Shown in pieces: positions 1 to 6,908 of a stretch of 11,319 nt of DNA; position 1 is the first letter of the stretch, and each line of letters opens with the position of its first letter. A program made the translations under genes and the position numbers. The notes under the pieces are model-generated. The model did no database searches. It was not told the DNA's origin and worked only from the letters and a program-made list of their open reading frames with translations. This DNA comes from CAZHZT01 sp964537285. GTDB taxonomy: Bacteria; Bacteroidota; Bacteroidia; Chitinophagales; Saprospiraceae. The stretch covers positions 1 to 11,319 of the forward strand of contig CAZHZT010000159.1 of assembly GCA_964537285.1 (NCBI GenBank). Direction: 5' to 3'.

Positions 1-168
1 GAAGCCCACAATATAAGAGCAATAGCCTATGATGTGCTTCCGCTACGCGGAAGTTCGTCTCTATATCTTAATAACCCTGGGAGAACCCAGGGCTACAATC
101 AGGCAGGCCTAACGGCCTGCTTTAAGGACTTCCCAAATTAATTTCGACCAAATGAATTAATCTAGAAC
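1..168 (+). repeat. Multi-hairpin intergenic repeat, left copy
   Basis: This is the inverted partner of 11111-11277. Aligning it by eye with the reverse complement of that segment gives about 7 mismatches and one 1-nt indel over 168 nt (about 95% identity). It contains three perfect 7-bp hairpins: 37-53 (CTTCCGC/GCGGAAG, loop TAC), 75-92 (CCCTGGG/CCCAGGG, loop AGAA) and 103-120 (GCAGGCC/GGCCTGC, loop TAAC). They are followed by a conserved unstructured tail ending near TCTAGAAC (161-168). The copy is cut by the window edge and may extend further left. It lies 154 nt beyond the stop of the minus-strand ROK kinase gene, so read-through transcripts of that gene would carry the complement strand. 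It looks like a dispersed REP- or MITE-like element. No transposase is visible. Confidence 0.9.
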
Positions 169-256
169 TCAAATTGTATTGAATAAGGCCAGTCCTAAGA
201 CATTTATTTGTGTCAAAGAACTATTTTTCGAAAGAAGCTGCTTCGATTCTCACATT

Positions 257-281
257 GAAAAATGAACGCGCTTAGGGCGCG
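257..281 (-). terminator. Candidate intrinsic terminator after the ROK kinase operon
   Basis: Read on the minus strand, a 5-bp all-GC stem (CGCGC, loop CCTAA, GCGCG; 281 to 267) is followed at once by a T-rich stretch (TTCATTTTTC). It lies about 42 nt past the ROK stop codon, where the operon transcript should end. The short stem and interrupted T-run make it a modest candidate. The rest of 169-322 shows no gene. Confidence 0.4.
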
Positions 282-322
282 AAGGTTATAAGACTTTCTG
301 AAAAAGTTGTGAAGCTTTTAAT

Positions 323-1219
323 TTAGAGGAGGGCAGCGCCAAATACCCCTGCACTATCTCCCAGCACAGGAGGAAGCACTTGAGCCTCGAACCTGGGATT
401 AAAAACATGCTTTTCTATTTCTTTGATTCCTTCTGTATACAGGACGTCTATGTTACCGACCCCTCCACCGATTATAATGACATCGGGGTCAATAATATTG
501 ACAATATTGCTGACTGCGAGGCCAAAAAAGCTAAGCAAGCGTTGAATAGTTAATTGAGCATTTATGTTGTTGCCGTTTTTATATGCCTCGTAAATGTCTT
601 TTAATTTCAAGGTTTCCCCTGACAAGGAGGCATAGTACTTTTCAAGAAATGGTCCGGATATTAGGGTTTCTACACAACCCACTTTTCCACAATAGCAACG
701 ACCTCCTGATTCGTGAAGAAAATTGTGCCCCCACTCCCCTCCTATTCCGTGGAATCCATTTAAGACCTTTCCATTGATAACGATGCCACCTCCGACACCA
801 GTGCCCATGATGATCCCAAAAACAACATCTGCTTTTTTTACCGAACGAGCTGCGCCCAGGGTTGCTTCAGCCAGGGCAAAGCAATTGGCATCATTAGCCA
901 TTTTGACGGGAACTCCAAGCTTTTTTTCAAGATCTTCACGGAAAGGCTTTCCATTGATAACCTGAGTATTGGAGTTTTTATGCGCTCCGGTTTGAGGGTC
1001 GAAAGTGCCGGGAGTACCTATTCCGATAGCTTCCGGACTGAAGCCGCAAGATTGGGTTAGCAGATCAATGACACGGGCAATTTGGCTAAGAATGTGTTGA
1101 TAGCCAAATTGTTGTTCTGTGGGAAGGCGCAAGCGAGCAAGTGTTTTCAATGAGTGCTCATTTGCAAGAACAGCTCCCTCAATTTTTGTTCCTCCCAAGT
1201 CAATTCCCCATAATGCCAT
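323..1219 (-). CDS. ROK-family sugar kinase (fructokinase/glucokinase-like)
   Basis: This 298-aa protein has the full ROK architecture. The phosphate-binding motif GIDLGGTK is at residues 5-12. NDAN at 109-112 carries the catalytic Asp110. The glycine-rich GTGVGGG is at 139-145. The sugar-contacting EWGH at 162-165 leads into the ROK zinc site (H165, then CYCGKVGC with C175, C177, C182). A second ATP-site segment, IIIGGGVG, is at 248-255. ROK kinases phosphorylate hexoses or amino-hexoses with ATP in the cytoplasm. The core around NDANC and GKVGCVETLISG most resembles the manno(fructo)kinase Mak branch, but substrate cannot be fixed from sequence. There is no DNA-binding N-terminus, so it is an enzyme rather than a NagC-type repressor. 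It is the last gene of a five-gene minus-strand run, 27 nt after the PepSY-like gene. Length is normal and all motifs are intact. Confidence 0.93.
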   Translation of the reverse strand: MALWGIDLGGTKIEGAVLANEHSLKTLARLRLPTEQQFGYQHILSQIARVIDLLTQSCGFSPEAIGIGTPGTFDPQTGAHKNSNTQVINGKPFREDLEKKLGVPVKMANDANCFALAEATLGAARSVKKADVVFGIIMGTGVGGGIVINGKVLNGFHGIGGEWGHNFLHESGGRCYCGKVGCVETLISGPFLEKYYASLSGETLKLKDIYEAYKNGNNINAQLTIQRLLSFFGLAVSNIVNIIDPDVIIIGGGVGNIDVLYTEGIKEIEKHVFNPRFEAQVLPPVLGDSAGVFGAALL

Positions 1220-1246
1220 GACAAATTATTTTGTGGTTCTGATTGT

Positions 1247-1723
1247 TTAATTCAAAAGTTTTCCATCCTCAGAGTATGTAAGTGTGATGTTGGAATTATT
1301 ATTAGAAAATTGAACTCGATAACCAGAAAAACCAGGTTTTTCAATAAAGATGATTAAATCGAAGTAAGAAAAATTCGGATACTTATTAAGTACGTCGTTA
1401 AAAACTTTTTCAGGCAAAAAGAACTCATCTACTCTGGTGTGTGTTTTAATCCAATTACCAGAGCTTGAGAAAGAAGCATCGGCGGCATAATCTGAATAAT
1501 GAACGAAATTAGCAACGTAGCGCCCCTCTGCAAAAGCCCAGCTAACTTGTTGGGCTTCAGGGTATCGGCTAAAGAAAGCTTTTTTGACTTCTCCCGGAAG
1601 CGAGATTTCATCTTCATATTTCCATTGACCCAGAACTTCCGCTTCACTGCAAAACAGGAAGAAGATTGTTAAACATCCGTAGAAGAAGGAACTCAAAGGA
1701 GTCACATTCATTCTTTCATTCAT
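1247..1723 (-). CDS. Secreted PepSY-like (beta-lactamase-inhibitor-like) hypothetical protein
   Basis: This 158-aa protein has an N-terminal signal peptide: a hydrophobic core at about residues 9-25, with likely cleavage near VLG-Q at 30-33. The mature part reads as two copies of a small alpha/beta unit of the PepSY-like type common in Bacteroidota. The first (about 42-93) has LPGEVKKAFFSRYPEAQQVSW, a helix motif, then strands ending in SSSGNWIKT. The second (about 103-157) starts LPEKVFNDVLNKYPN and ends TYSEDGKLL. Such proteins are periplasmic or surface-exposed and their role is unknown. It lies 11 nt after the DksA/TraR-like gene and 27 nt before the ROK kinase, so it is probably co-transcribed. 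Translation could also start at Met5 (1711), which leaves a better signal peptide. The family call rests on pattern recognition. Confidence 0.72.
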   Translation of the reverse strand: MNERMNVTPLSSFFYGCLTIFFLFCSEAEVLGQWKYEDEISLPGEVKKAFFSRYPEAQQVSWAFAEGRYVANFVHYSDYAADASFSSSGNWIKTHTRVDEFFLPEKVFNDVLNKYPNFSYFDLIIFIEKPGFSGYRVQFSNNNSNITLTYSEDGKLLN

Positions 1724-1734
1724 TTAAGTTGTTA

Positions 1735-2352
1735 TTAATCATCAAAGTTTGAAACTTCATCCTCTTCCCCTGGGAATTCCTCCAGGCCGTCCAAACGAGG
1801 ATCGAAAAAATCGTTTTCAAAATCCTCTTCCTCTATAAAATTAGTATTTTTATTTTTTTCCACGGCCTCATCAGGCGATTTATTTTCCTTTCGGATAATC
1901 TTAGTGACTACTTTTTTCGTACGTGTTTCTTTAGTTGGAGTATCGCTGTTCTTGCCTCTAATTTTTTTCTTTTTAGAGACAGTAGTTGAGCCTGTTTTAG
2001 CTTCGATACTTTTGGTGGTGGTTGGAACGGCCATCAGGCGTTCTTTAGGAATTAATTTCCCGGTAACAACGCAAATACCGTAAGATTTATTATTCACTCT
2101 CAACAAGGCATTGCCAAGAGATTGGAGATATTTTTCCTGGCGTTGGATCATTCTACCGAGCATACTCACATCGGTATTCGTGCCGGAGTCGTCAAGCCAA
2201 TCGTTACCAAAGTCCCCGTCGGTGTTTTCATTAATCTCATCAATTTGTTGCTTGAGTTGGTTGATTTGGTTTTCTGTTTTATCTATCTTACTAATTATCA
2301 GTTCTTTAAAAACTTCCAGTTGGGAGTCAGAATATCTGGTCGTTTCGCTCAT
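1735..2352 (-). CDS. DksA/TraR-family regulator with long charged C-terminal tail
   Basis: The frame is open from 2409, but the start at 2352 is preferred: it gives the N-terminus MSETTRYSDSQLEVF, typical of the Bacteroidota members, and avoids overlap with the MATE gene. The product has 205 aa. Residues 8-85 form a coiled-coil hairpin whose tip is acidic (DGDFGNDWLDDSG, 45-57). Residues 90-118 are the finger region YGICVVTGKLIPKERL. Only C94 of the four zinc cysteines of classical DksA is present, as is usual for this subfamily. Relatives are about 125 aa. Here there is an extra tail: Lys/Arg/Thr-rich at 120-168, then strongly acidic at 173-205. DksA-like proteins bind the RNA polymerase secondary channel and adjust initiation. 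Whether this one does is inference. Gaps are 49 nt to the upstream MATE gene and 11 nt to the next gene. Confidence 0.82.
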   Translation of the reverse strand: MSETTRYSDSQLEVFKELIISKIDKTENQINQLKQQIDEINENTDGDFGNDWLDDSGTNTDVSMLGRMIQRQEKYLQSLGNALLRVNNKSYGICVVTGKLIPKERLMAVPTTTKSIEAKTGSTTVSKKKKIRGKNSDTPTKETRTKKVVTKIIRKENKSPDEAVEKNKNTNFIEEEDFENDFFDPRLDGLEEFPGEEDEVSNFDD

Positions 2353-2401
2353 AGTGTAAAAAGTTAAAGCATTTAAAATTTTCGGCAATTTATCTAAAAA
2401 C

Positions 2402-3739
2402 TTACACAATAACCTTATGCCATTTGGTCGATTTTAAAAATAAAAGAGAGAATAACCAAATGGCGATCCAATAAAATATTTCCGCAGTCCAGGCAAAAGC
2501 TAAGCCTGCATTAGTATAATAAACAATAAAATGAATATATGAAAGATAACCGATAGCACAAATAGTTTGCAGTTTTAATCCGTAATAAGTTGCTCCGGTT
2601 CCTGCTAGCCCATTGAAGAAGATTCCGCCGATGGAAAACATCGTGAGGATCGCCAGAACGACCCAAAGAACCAATCGACTATCTTCGATCAAAGACAGAT
2701 CACTTCCTCCAAATAAAGGGAAAAGCATAAATTTAGGAAAAAGAATGACCGGTAAGCTCAGTATTAAAGTAGTTGCTAAACTCATTTTAGCCGTTTTCCA
2801 AACAGCTAACATAACTCTATTGCGCTGAGATTGACCAATAATATTACTAACAATAGTATTTATTCCTGATGAAAATCCCCAGGTTGGAATGGAAAGTATC
2901 AAATAAACAATGCGGCCTAAGTTAGTGATTTCTAGCGCTCGCTGACCTAGGTTTTCAATGGAGATAACAAAAACAAACCAGCTTCCCATGCCCACCACTG
3001 CCTGAGCTACTATGGGCGAGGCAATTTTTAATTGATTTCGGATGGTACTGATGGCAATATCCGGCAACTTGAAAAGTTGATAAGCCCTTGTATTTTTATC
3101 CCGAATTGTATAGATCAGAAAAGCGAGAAAGGCCGTTATTTCAGCGATCGTACTAGCCAAACCTGCACCTCCAATACCCATTTCGGGAAAACCCCATTTT
3201 CCAAAGATCAGAGCATAATTCAGGAAAATATTAACGGAAGCAAGGATTAAGGTGTCAATGATAATAAAAAAAGTTCGGGCTAAACCAGTATAAAGAGCCA
3301 CCATAACCAAGCCCGTATAACTGAAAAATACACCGTAAGATCTGTATTCCAGATAGTAGAGAATTTTAATATAAATTTCGGGAGCGTCTATAAATAAAGA
3401 GAAGAAGTAGATGGTTCCATATTGCATAAAAAGGAACATGATGACCGCGAGGAACAATTCAAAAAACAACATTGCGTAAAAGGTATTCCCCACCTGATCG
3501 ACCCTTCCCTCCCCCATGCGTCGGGCAATCATAATCTGCCCACCTTTAGAGAAGCCATATCCAATGGCAGCGATGACCATATAGAAAATTCCCACCACAC
3601 CAATGGCGGCAAAGTCCGGATCACTTTTGTGATATAAAAAGACGGAATCGCTGAGCGCAACAACGTTTTGAACAGCGCTTCCCAGCATTATGGGCGTAGA
3701 AATGCTGAGAATGCGCTTGTATGTAAGTTCTACCCGCAT
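2402..3739 (-). CDS. MATE-family multidrug/organic cation efflux transporter
   Basis: This 445-aa protein has about twelve hydrophobic segments and the two-fold six-helix layout of MATE transporters. The N-terminal LSISTPIMLGSAVQN and the loop GYGFSKGGQIMIARRMGEGR (60-79) match the conserved first-half motif. GRIVYLILSIPTWGFSSGINTIVSNIIGQ, split around 275-303, is the equivalent in the second half. MATE proteins use Na+ or H+ gradients to export organic molecules across the inner membrane. The gene begins 5 nt after the ribB stop, so the two are almost surely co-transcribed and translationally close. A MATE protein exports FAD in Shewanella (Bfe), so a flavin or precursor substrate is possible but unproven; a general drug or metabolite exporter is the default. 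Length is typical and no defects were seen. Confidence 0.9.
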   Translation of the reverse strand: MRVELTYKRILSISTPIMLGSAVQNVVALSDSVFLYHKSDPDFAAIGVVGIFYMVIAAIGYGFSKGGQIMIARRMGEGRVDQVGNTFYAMLFFELFLAVIMFLFMQYGTIYFFSLFIDAPEIYIKILYYLEYRSYGVFFSYTGLVMVALYTGLARTFFIIIDTLILASVNIFLNYALIFGKWGFPEMGIGGAGLASTIAEITAFLAFLIYTIRDKNTRAYQLFKLPDIAISTIRNQLKIASPIVAQAVVGMGSWFVFVISIENLGQRALEITNLGRIVYLILSIPTWGFSSGINTIVSNIIGQSQRNRVMLAVWKTAKMSLATTLILSLPVILFPKFMLFPLFGGSDLSLIEDSRLVLWVVLAILTMFSIGGIFFNGLAGTGATYYGLKLQTICAIGYLSYIHFIVYYTNAGLAFAWTAEIFYWIAIWLFSLLFLKSTKWHKVIV

Positions 3740-3744
3740 TTAAT

Positions 3745-4899
3745 TTACACAAGAGAAACGTATTCCACAATTTCAATTCCATATCCTTGCAAACCAATAC
3801 GTTTTTTAGGACTGCTGCTGATGAGTCTGATTTTTTTCACTCCCATTTCGCGTATAATCTGAGCCCCGATTCCATAGTCACGTTGATCCATAGTCACGCT
3901 AGCATCTTCAAAGGACGGCTTGCCCTTTCCCTGAGATTCAAGCATGTTTTTGTAATTATTGAGGCTAGAGAGAAAATGCTGAGCTTCTTCTTTGGGCCTG
4001 ATGTATACAAACAATCCTGTGCCTTCATTCGCGATCATTGAGAGGCATTTGTTGGCTTTCTGATTAAAATCATTGAAAAGAGCTGCCATTGTTTCATCAG
4101 CAGCGCTCGCTGAATGAACTCTCACCATTACCGGATCATTGGGGCCCCAATCCCCTTTTTTAAGAGCTATATGTACTGCCCCATTAGTGATTTGGGAAAA
4201 TGCCGTCACTTCGATTTGGCCCTGGAGGGTTTCCAGGTTGAAAGAAGACTCTTTTTTAACCAATCGTTCCATTTGCATACGGTAGGCTACCAGATCCTTG
4301 ATGGCAATAATTTTGAGATCGTGTTCCTGAGCGACTTCTAAAAGTTCTGGTAGCCGGGCCATGCTTCCGTCTTTTTTAAGAATTTCTACAAGTACTCCCG
4401 CAGGATAGAAACCGGCAAGGCGAGCCAGATCAATGGCTGCTTCGGTATGACCCGTTCTTCGCAGTACTCCCCCGGATTTTGCCCTCAAGGGGAAAATATG
4501 CCCCGGGCGGGCAAAGTCGGTCGGCTTTGTTTTGGGGTCAACAAGGGCTTGAATGCCTCTGGAGCGATCATAGGCGGAGATTCCGGTGGTGCAGCCATGC
4601 CCGATCAAGTCAATCGAAACGGTAAAAGCCGTTTCGTGAAGGGCTGTATTCTGGTTAACCATCATAGGAAGTTCCAGTTCATCGGCGCGATTCTCATCTA
4701 TTGGAGTACAAATTAAGCCTCGGCCATGAGTGGCCATAAAGTTGATAATTTCCGGAGTGATGCATTCGGCAGCGCAAATAAAATCTCCTTCATTTTCTCG
4801 ATCTTCATCATCAACGACGATGATAATTTTTCCATTTTTGATATCCTCGATTGCTTCTTCTATAGTATTGAGTTGAATGGAGACAGCTTGATTTTCCAT
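3745..4899 (-). CDS. ribB: 3,4-dihydroxy-2-butanone-4-phosphate synthase with degenerate GTP cyclohydrolase II domain
   Basis: This 384-aa RibBA-type fusion was given the start at 4899 (MENQAVSIQLNTIEEAI); the frame is open 18 codons further up, but that leader is unlike the family. Residues 8-210 are a complete DHBP synthase, which makes the four-carbon riboflavin precursor from ribulose 5-phosphate. It has the acidic metal/substrate loop DDEDRENEGDF (30-40), RPGH (131-134) and GHTEAA (150-155). Residues 226-384 keep the RibA fold, including DYGIGAQI (341-348) and GLQGYG (369-374). However, the three zinc cysteines expected after HS at 262-263 are absent (HSASAADE, then FNDFNQ), and the catalytic RQEGRGIGL stretch is replaced by RPKEEAQHF. 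The RibA half is therefore probably inactive, and a separate RibA is expected elsewhere. First gene of the five-gene run. No FMN riboswitch was recognised upstream. Confidence 0.92.
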   Translation of the reverse strand: MENQAVSIQLNTIEEAIEDIKNGKIIIVVDDEDRENEGDFICAAECITPEIINFMATHGRGLICTPIDENRADELELPMMVNQNTALHETAFTVSIDLIGHGCTTGISAYDRSRGIQALVDPKTKPTDFARPGHIFPLRAKSGGVLRRTGHTEAAIDLARLAGFYPAGVLVEILKKDGSMARLPELLEVAQEHDLKIIAIKDLVAYRMQMERLVKKESSFNLETLQGQIEVTAFSQITNGAVHIALKKGDWGPNDPVMVRVHSASAADETMAALFNDFNQKANKCLSMIANEGTGLFVYIRPKEEAQHFLSSLNNYKNMLESQGKGKPSFEDASVTMDQRDYGIGAQIIREMGVKKIRLISSSPKKRIGLQGYGIEIVEYVSLV

Positions 4900-5064
4900 T
4901 TGTGATTTATTATTTTTATCAAAAAGTTGATATGCCAGGTTAAAAAGAACCAAAAGAATTAAAAGAACGTAATCATACGATTAACATCAATTCAGTAGAT
5001 TGGTTTTTATTTCAGAATAAAGTCTGGTTTATATCCATCAGCAGATGAGAGAAAGCTTGTCTGT

Positions 5065-6297
5065 TCAACTCAAAGAAGTCTGTGGGGCAGAGTTTTTCTT
5101 TTTACTTTCCTCAAAATGTTGAAGTAAAGTTTTGGCCAGATTTAAGCTGTCGAAGTTTTTTCTGCTGAAACAGGCTGCTTTTTGAGCCATAATTCTGATT
5201 TTTTGTGGATTTTCTATACAAAACTGAATGGCTTCGACAAATTCTTCCGGGGTATTAGCAATTAACACCTCTTTTTTATGTTCCGCTCCAATTCCTTCAA
5301 GCCCTACCTTGGTGGTTATAATGACTCTTCCCAAAGCCATTCCCTCGATGATCTTGACACGAATTCCGCTGCCGGAAAGGAGCGGAACGACCATAACAGA
5401 ATGTTCGAGCAGGAACTCAGCGGCATTTTCAACCTCTCCGGAATAAAATATATTTTCTAAATCAATTTTACTCACCCACGCGGGAGCGGTTCTTCCTGCA
5501 ATATAGAAAGATAATTTTGGGAATTTATAATTAATCCGGGGCCAGCATTGCTCGATGAACCATTTTAACCCATCCTGATTGGGCATCCAGTCGAGGGAAC
5601 CAATAAAAGCCATTGATAAAGCATGTTCAAAAGATTGATAATTTGGCCTGTATTGAGCTAATTGAAGGCCGACAGGAATCGTTATTAAACGCTTCTGGAA
5701 GCCTAATTTTCTGAAAATTTGAGCATCACGATCGGTTATAGCGACTAATAGATCGTAATTATTTAATTGTTTAATCTCATATTTCCTTAATTTCCTGGCC
5801 AAAATATTCAGGTACCACCTTTTTAAGAAGAAGGATGTGGTTCTCCCCACTCTTTCCCAAATTTCATGTTCCACATTATGAGCTCTCATTACAACTACTG
5901 CATTGGAATGCTTTCTGATAACCGGAATATAAGGAGCCAGAAAAAGACTTTCGAGTTGAACGACATCAAAATGCTGAGAATCAAGCAACTCAATTAGTTT
6001 CTCGCGAAATGGATCGGAAATAAACCTGCTTACATGATAGGATTCAGGAGAAAAAAGGTTGTAAAAAGCATCTTTTATACGGATCTGATTATCAAGATCA
6101 ATCGTAAAAATATCGGAATAATGTCGGAAGGTGTCAGGCAACTGATCCAGGTGGAAATAATGTTTGGAGGTATTCATGCTCAGGAGCGTTATTTCAGTTC
6201 CTAATTTATGCAGAGCCTGACTTAAATAGGTAACGGCTACCGCCTCCCCGTCGCGTAAAGGGAAGGGAAATTTTTTACAAAGTTGGAGTATTTTCAT
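5065..6297 (-). CDS. GT-B fold glycosyltransferase (GT4-like)
   Basis: This 410-aa protein has two Rossmann-like halves. The N-terminal half (1-200) opens with MKILQLCKKFPFPLRDGEAV, a typical acceptor-side start, and has MRAHNVEHEIWERV at 137-150. The C-terminal half (205-385) begins at FIGSLDW (231-237) and has IAGR (266-269) and the donor-binding helix GSGIRVKIIEGMALG (309-323). That helix contains Glu318 of the retaining GT4 E-x7-E-type site. GT4 enzymes transfer sugars from nucleotide donors to build lipo- or exopolysaccharides at the cytoplasmic face. It resembles the PslH/sugar-transferase subgroup. It is not in a polysaccharide cluster: its neighbours are a cupin (81 nt upstream) and the rib operon (165 nt downstream), so the acceptor is unknown. 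The C-terminal 15 residues are polar and probably disordered. Confidence 0.88.
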   Translation of the reverse strand: MKILQLCKKFPFPLRDGEAVAVTYLSQALHKLGTEITLLSMNTSKHYFHLDQLPDTFRHYSDIFTIDLDNQIRIKDAFYNLFSPESYHVSRFISDPFREKLIELLDSQHFDVVQLESLFLAPYIPVIRKHSNAVVVMRAHNVEHEIWERVGRTTSFFLKRWYLNILARKLRKYEIKQLNNYDLLVAITDRDAQIFRKLGFQKRLITIPVGLQLAQYRPNYQSFEHALSMAFIGSLDWMPNQDGLKWFIEQCWPRINYKFPKLSFYIAGRTAPAWVSKIDLENIFYSGEVENAAEFLLEHSVMVVPLLSGSGIRVKIIEGMALGRVIITTKVGLEGIGAEHKKEVLIANTPEEFVEAIQFCIENPQKIRIMAQKAACFSRKNFDSLNLAKTLLQHFEESKKKNSAPQTSLS

Positions 6298-6378
6298 ACG
6301 AGTAAAAGTTCATTCATCATTCTCGGGAAGCAAAAATATAAAAAAGCCAATTTAACGGTTCATTAACGTTTGAGGGAT

Positions 6379-6744
6379 TCAAGTATTGTGTATTTCCTCT
6401 CCGGCGCTATTCCAGGGAGGAGTAACAATACAGAGAAAACTTAGTTCTTCCTGAGTATCGTTAACAACAAATTGCTTTTCGCCCGCTTCTACACAAGCCA
6501 GCACATAAGGAGCTACGGGAATCTCTTTTTCATCGATGAAAATACGTCCTTCCCCGGAAAGGAAAATATAAACTTCATCGCTGCTTAATGTATGAGGCAA
6601 AGATTTTTCAAACCCTTTAAGGGAGGCATAGGCAATACTTAGGTTGATGGTGATTTGATCGTTTTTAGGATGTAGAACTTCTTTCAGTATTGTTTGATCG
6701 CCCGCTAAAAAAGAAGGGAGATCCTTAATCATTTTTACAATCAT
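6379..6744 (-). CDS. Small single-domain cupin protein
   Basis: The start at 6744 (MIVKMIKDLPSFLAGD) is preferred over the open frame up to 6816, because the extra 24 residues are not part of the cupin fold. The product has 121 aa and is one conserved beta-barrel. The metal-site motif 1 region is SLPHTLSSDEVYIFLSGEG (48-66), with His51 and Glu57. Motif 2 lies around EAGEKQFVVND (86-96), with Gln91 where many cupins have His, followed by LSFLCIVTPPW (101-111). The family includes isomerases, dioxygenases and sugar- or metabolite-binding proteins, and no substrate can be assigned. The reduced set of metal-binding histidines is common in this PHRL/SEVYYILEGEG-type subgroup. It lies 81 nt upstream of the glycosyltransferase and is divergent from lolD. 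Confidence 0.85.
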   Translation of the reverse strand: MIVKMIKDLPSFLAGDQTILKEVLHPKNDQITINLSIAYASLKGFEKSLPHTLSSDEVYIFLSGEGRIFIDEKEIPVAPYVLACVEAGEKQFVVNDTQEELSFLCIVTPPWNSAGEEIHNT

Positions 6745-6860
6745 TTTATTTACTTTTGGATTCAGGTTAAGAATAAAGGAGTAAAGATAAAGGGTTAAGG
6801 GTAAAAAGACTTGCACAGCAACTGATTAATAACAGGTTGACCTTTGTATTTTAAATTAAA

Positions 6861-6887
6861 GTTCTTTGACAGAAATTGTCAAAGAAC
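6861..6887. promoter_or_regulatory. Perfect 11-bp palindrome with boxA-like word upstream of lolD
   Basis: GTTCTTTGACA (6861-6871), a 5-nt spacer GAAAT, and its exact reverse complement TGTCAAAGAAC (6877-6887). It lies 21 nt before the lolD ATG and within the divergent region shared with the cupin gene. In the lolD transcript it would be a strong 5'-leader hairpin. As DNA it could be an operator for a dimeric regulator. The arm resembles the boxA antitermination word (E. coli TGCTCTTTAACA) and leader sequences before Bacteroidota rRNA genes. That resemblance comes from memory and does not prove function. Confidence 0.55.
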
Positions 6888-6908
6888 GTAAATTAATAAC
6901 AAGACTGA

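Noticed and set aside
2353..2409. Upstream start of the DksA/TraR-like gene at 2409
   Set aside because: It would overlap the MATE gene and add 19 residues not typical of the family. MSETTRYSD at 2352 matches the usual N-terminus.
4900..5064. FMN riboswitch upstream of ribB
   Set aside because: The conserved RFN-element words (AGGGGC-type and GGCGGT-type blocks) were not found. The leader is short and AT-rich.
6745..6816. Longer cupin start at 6816
   Set aside because: The 24 extra residues are hydrophobic but not a convincing signal peptide, and the family-typical N-terminus begins at MIVKMIKDLP. The protein lacks other secretion features.
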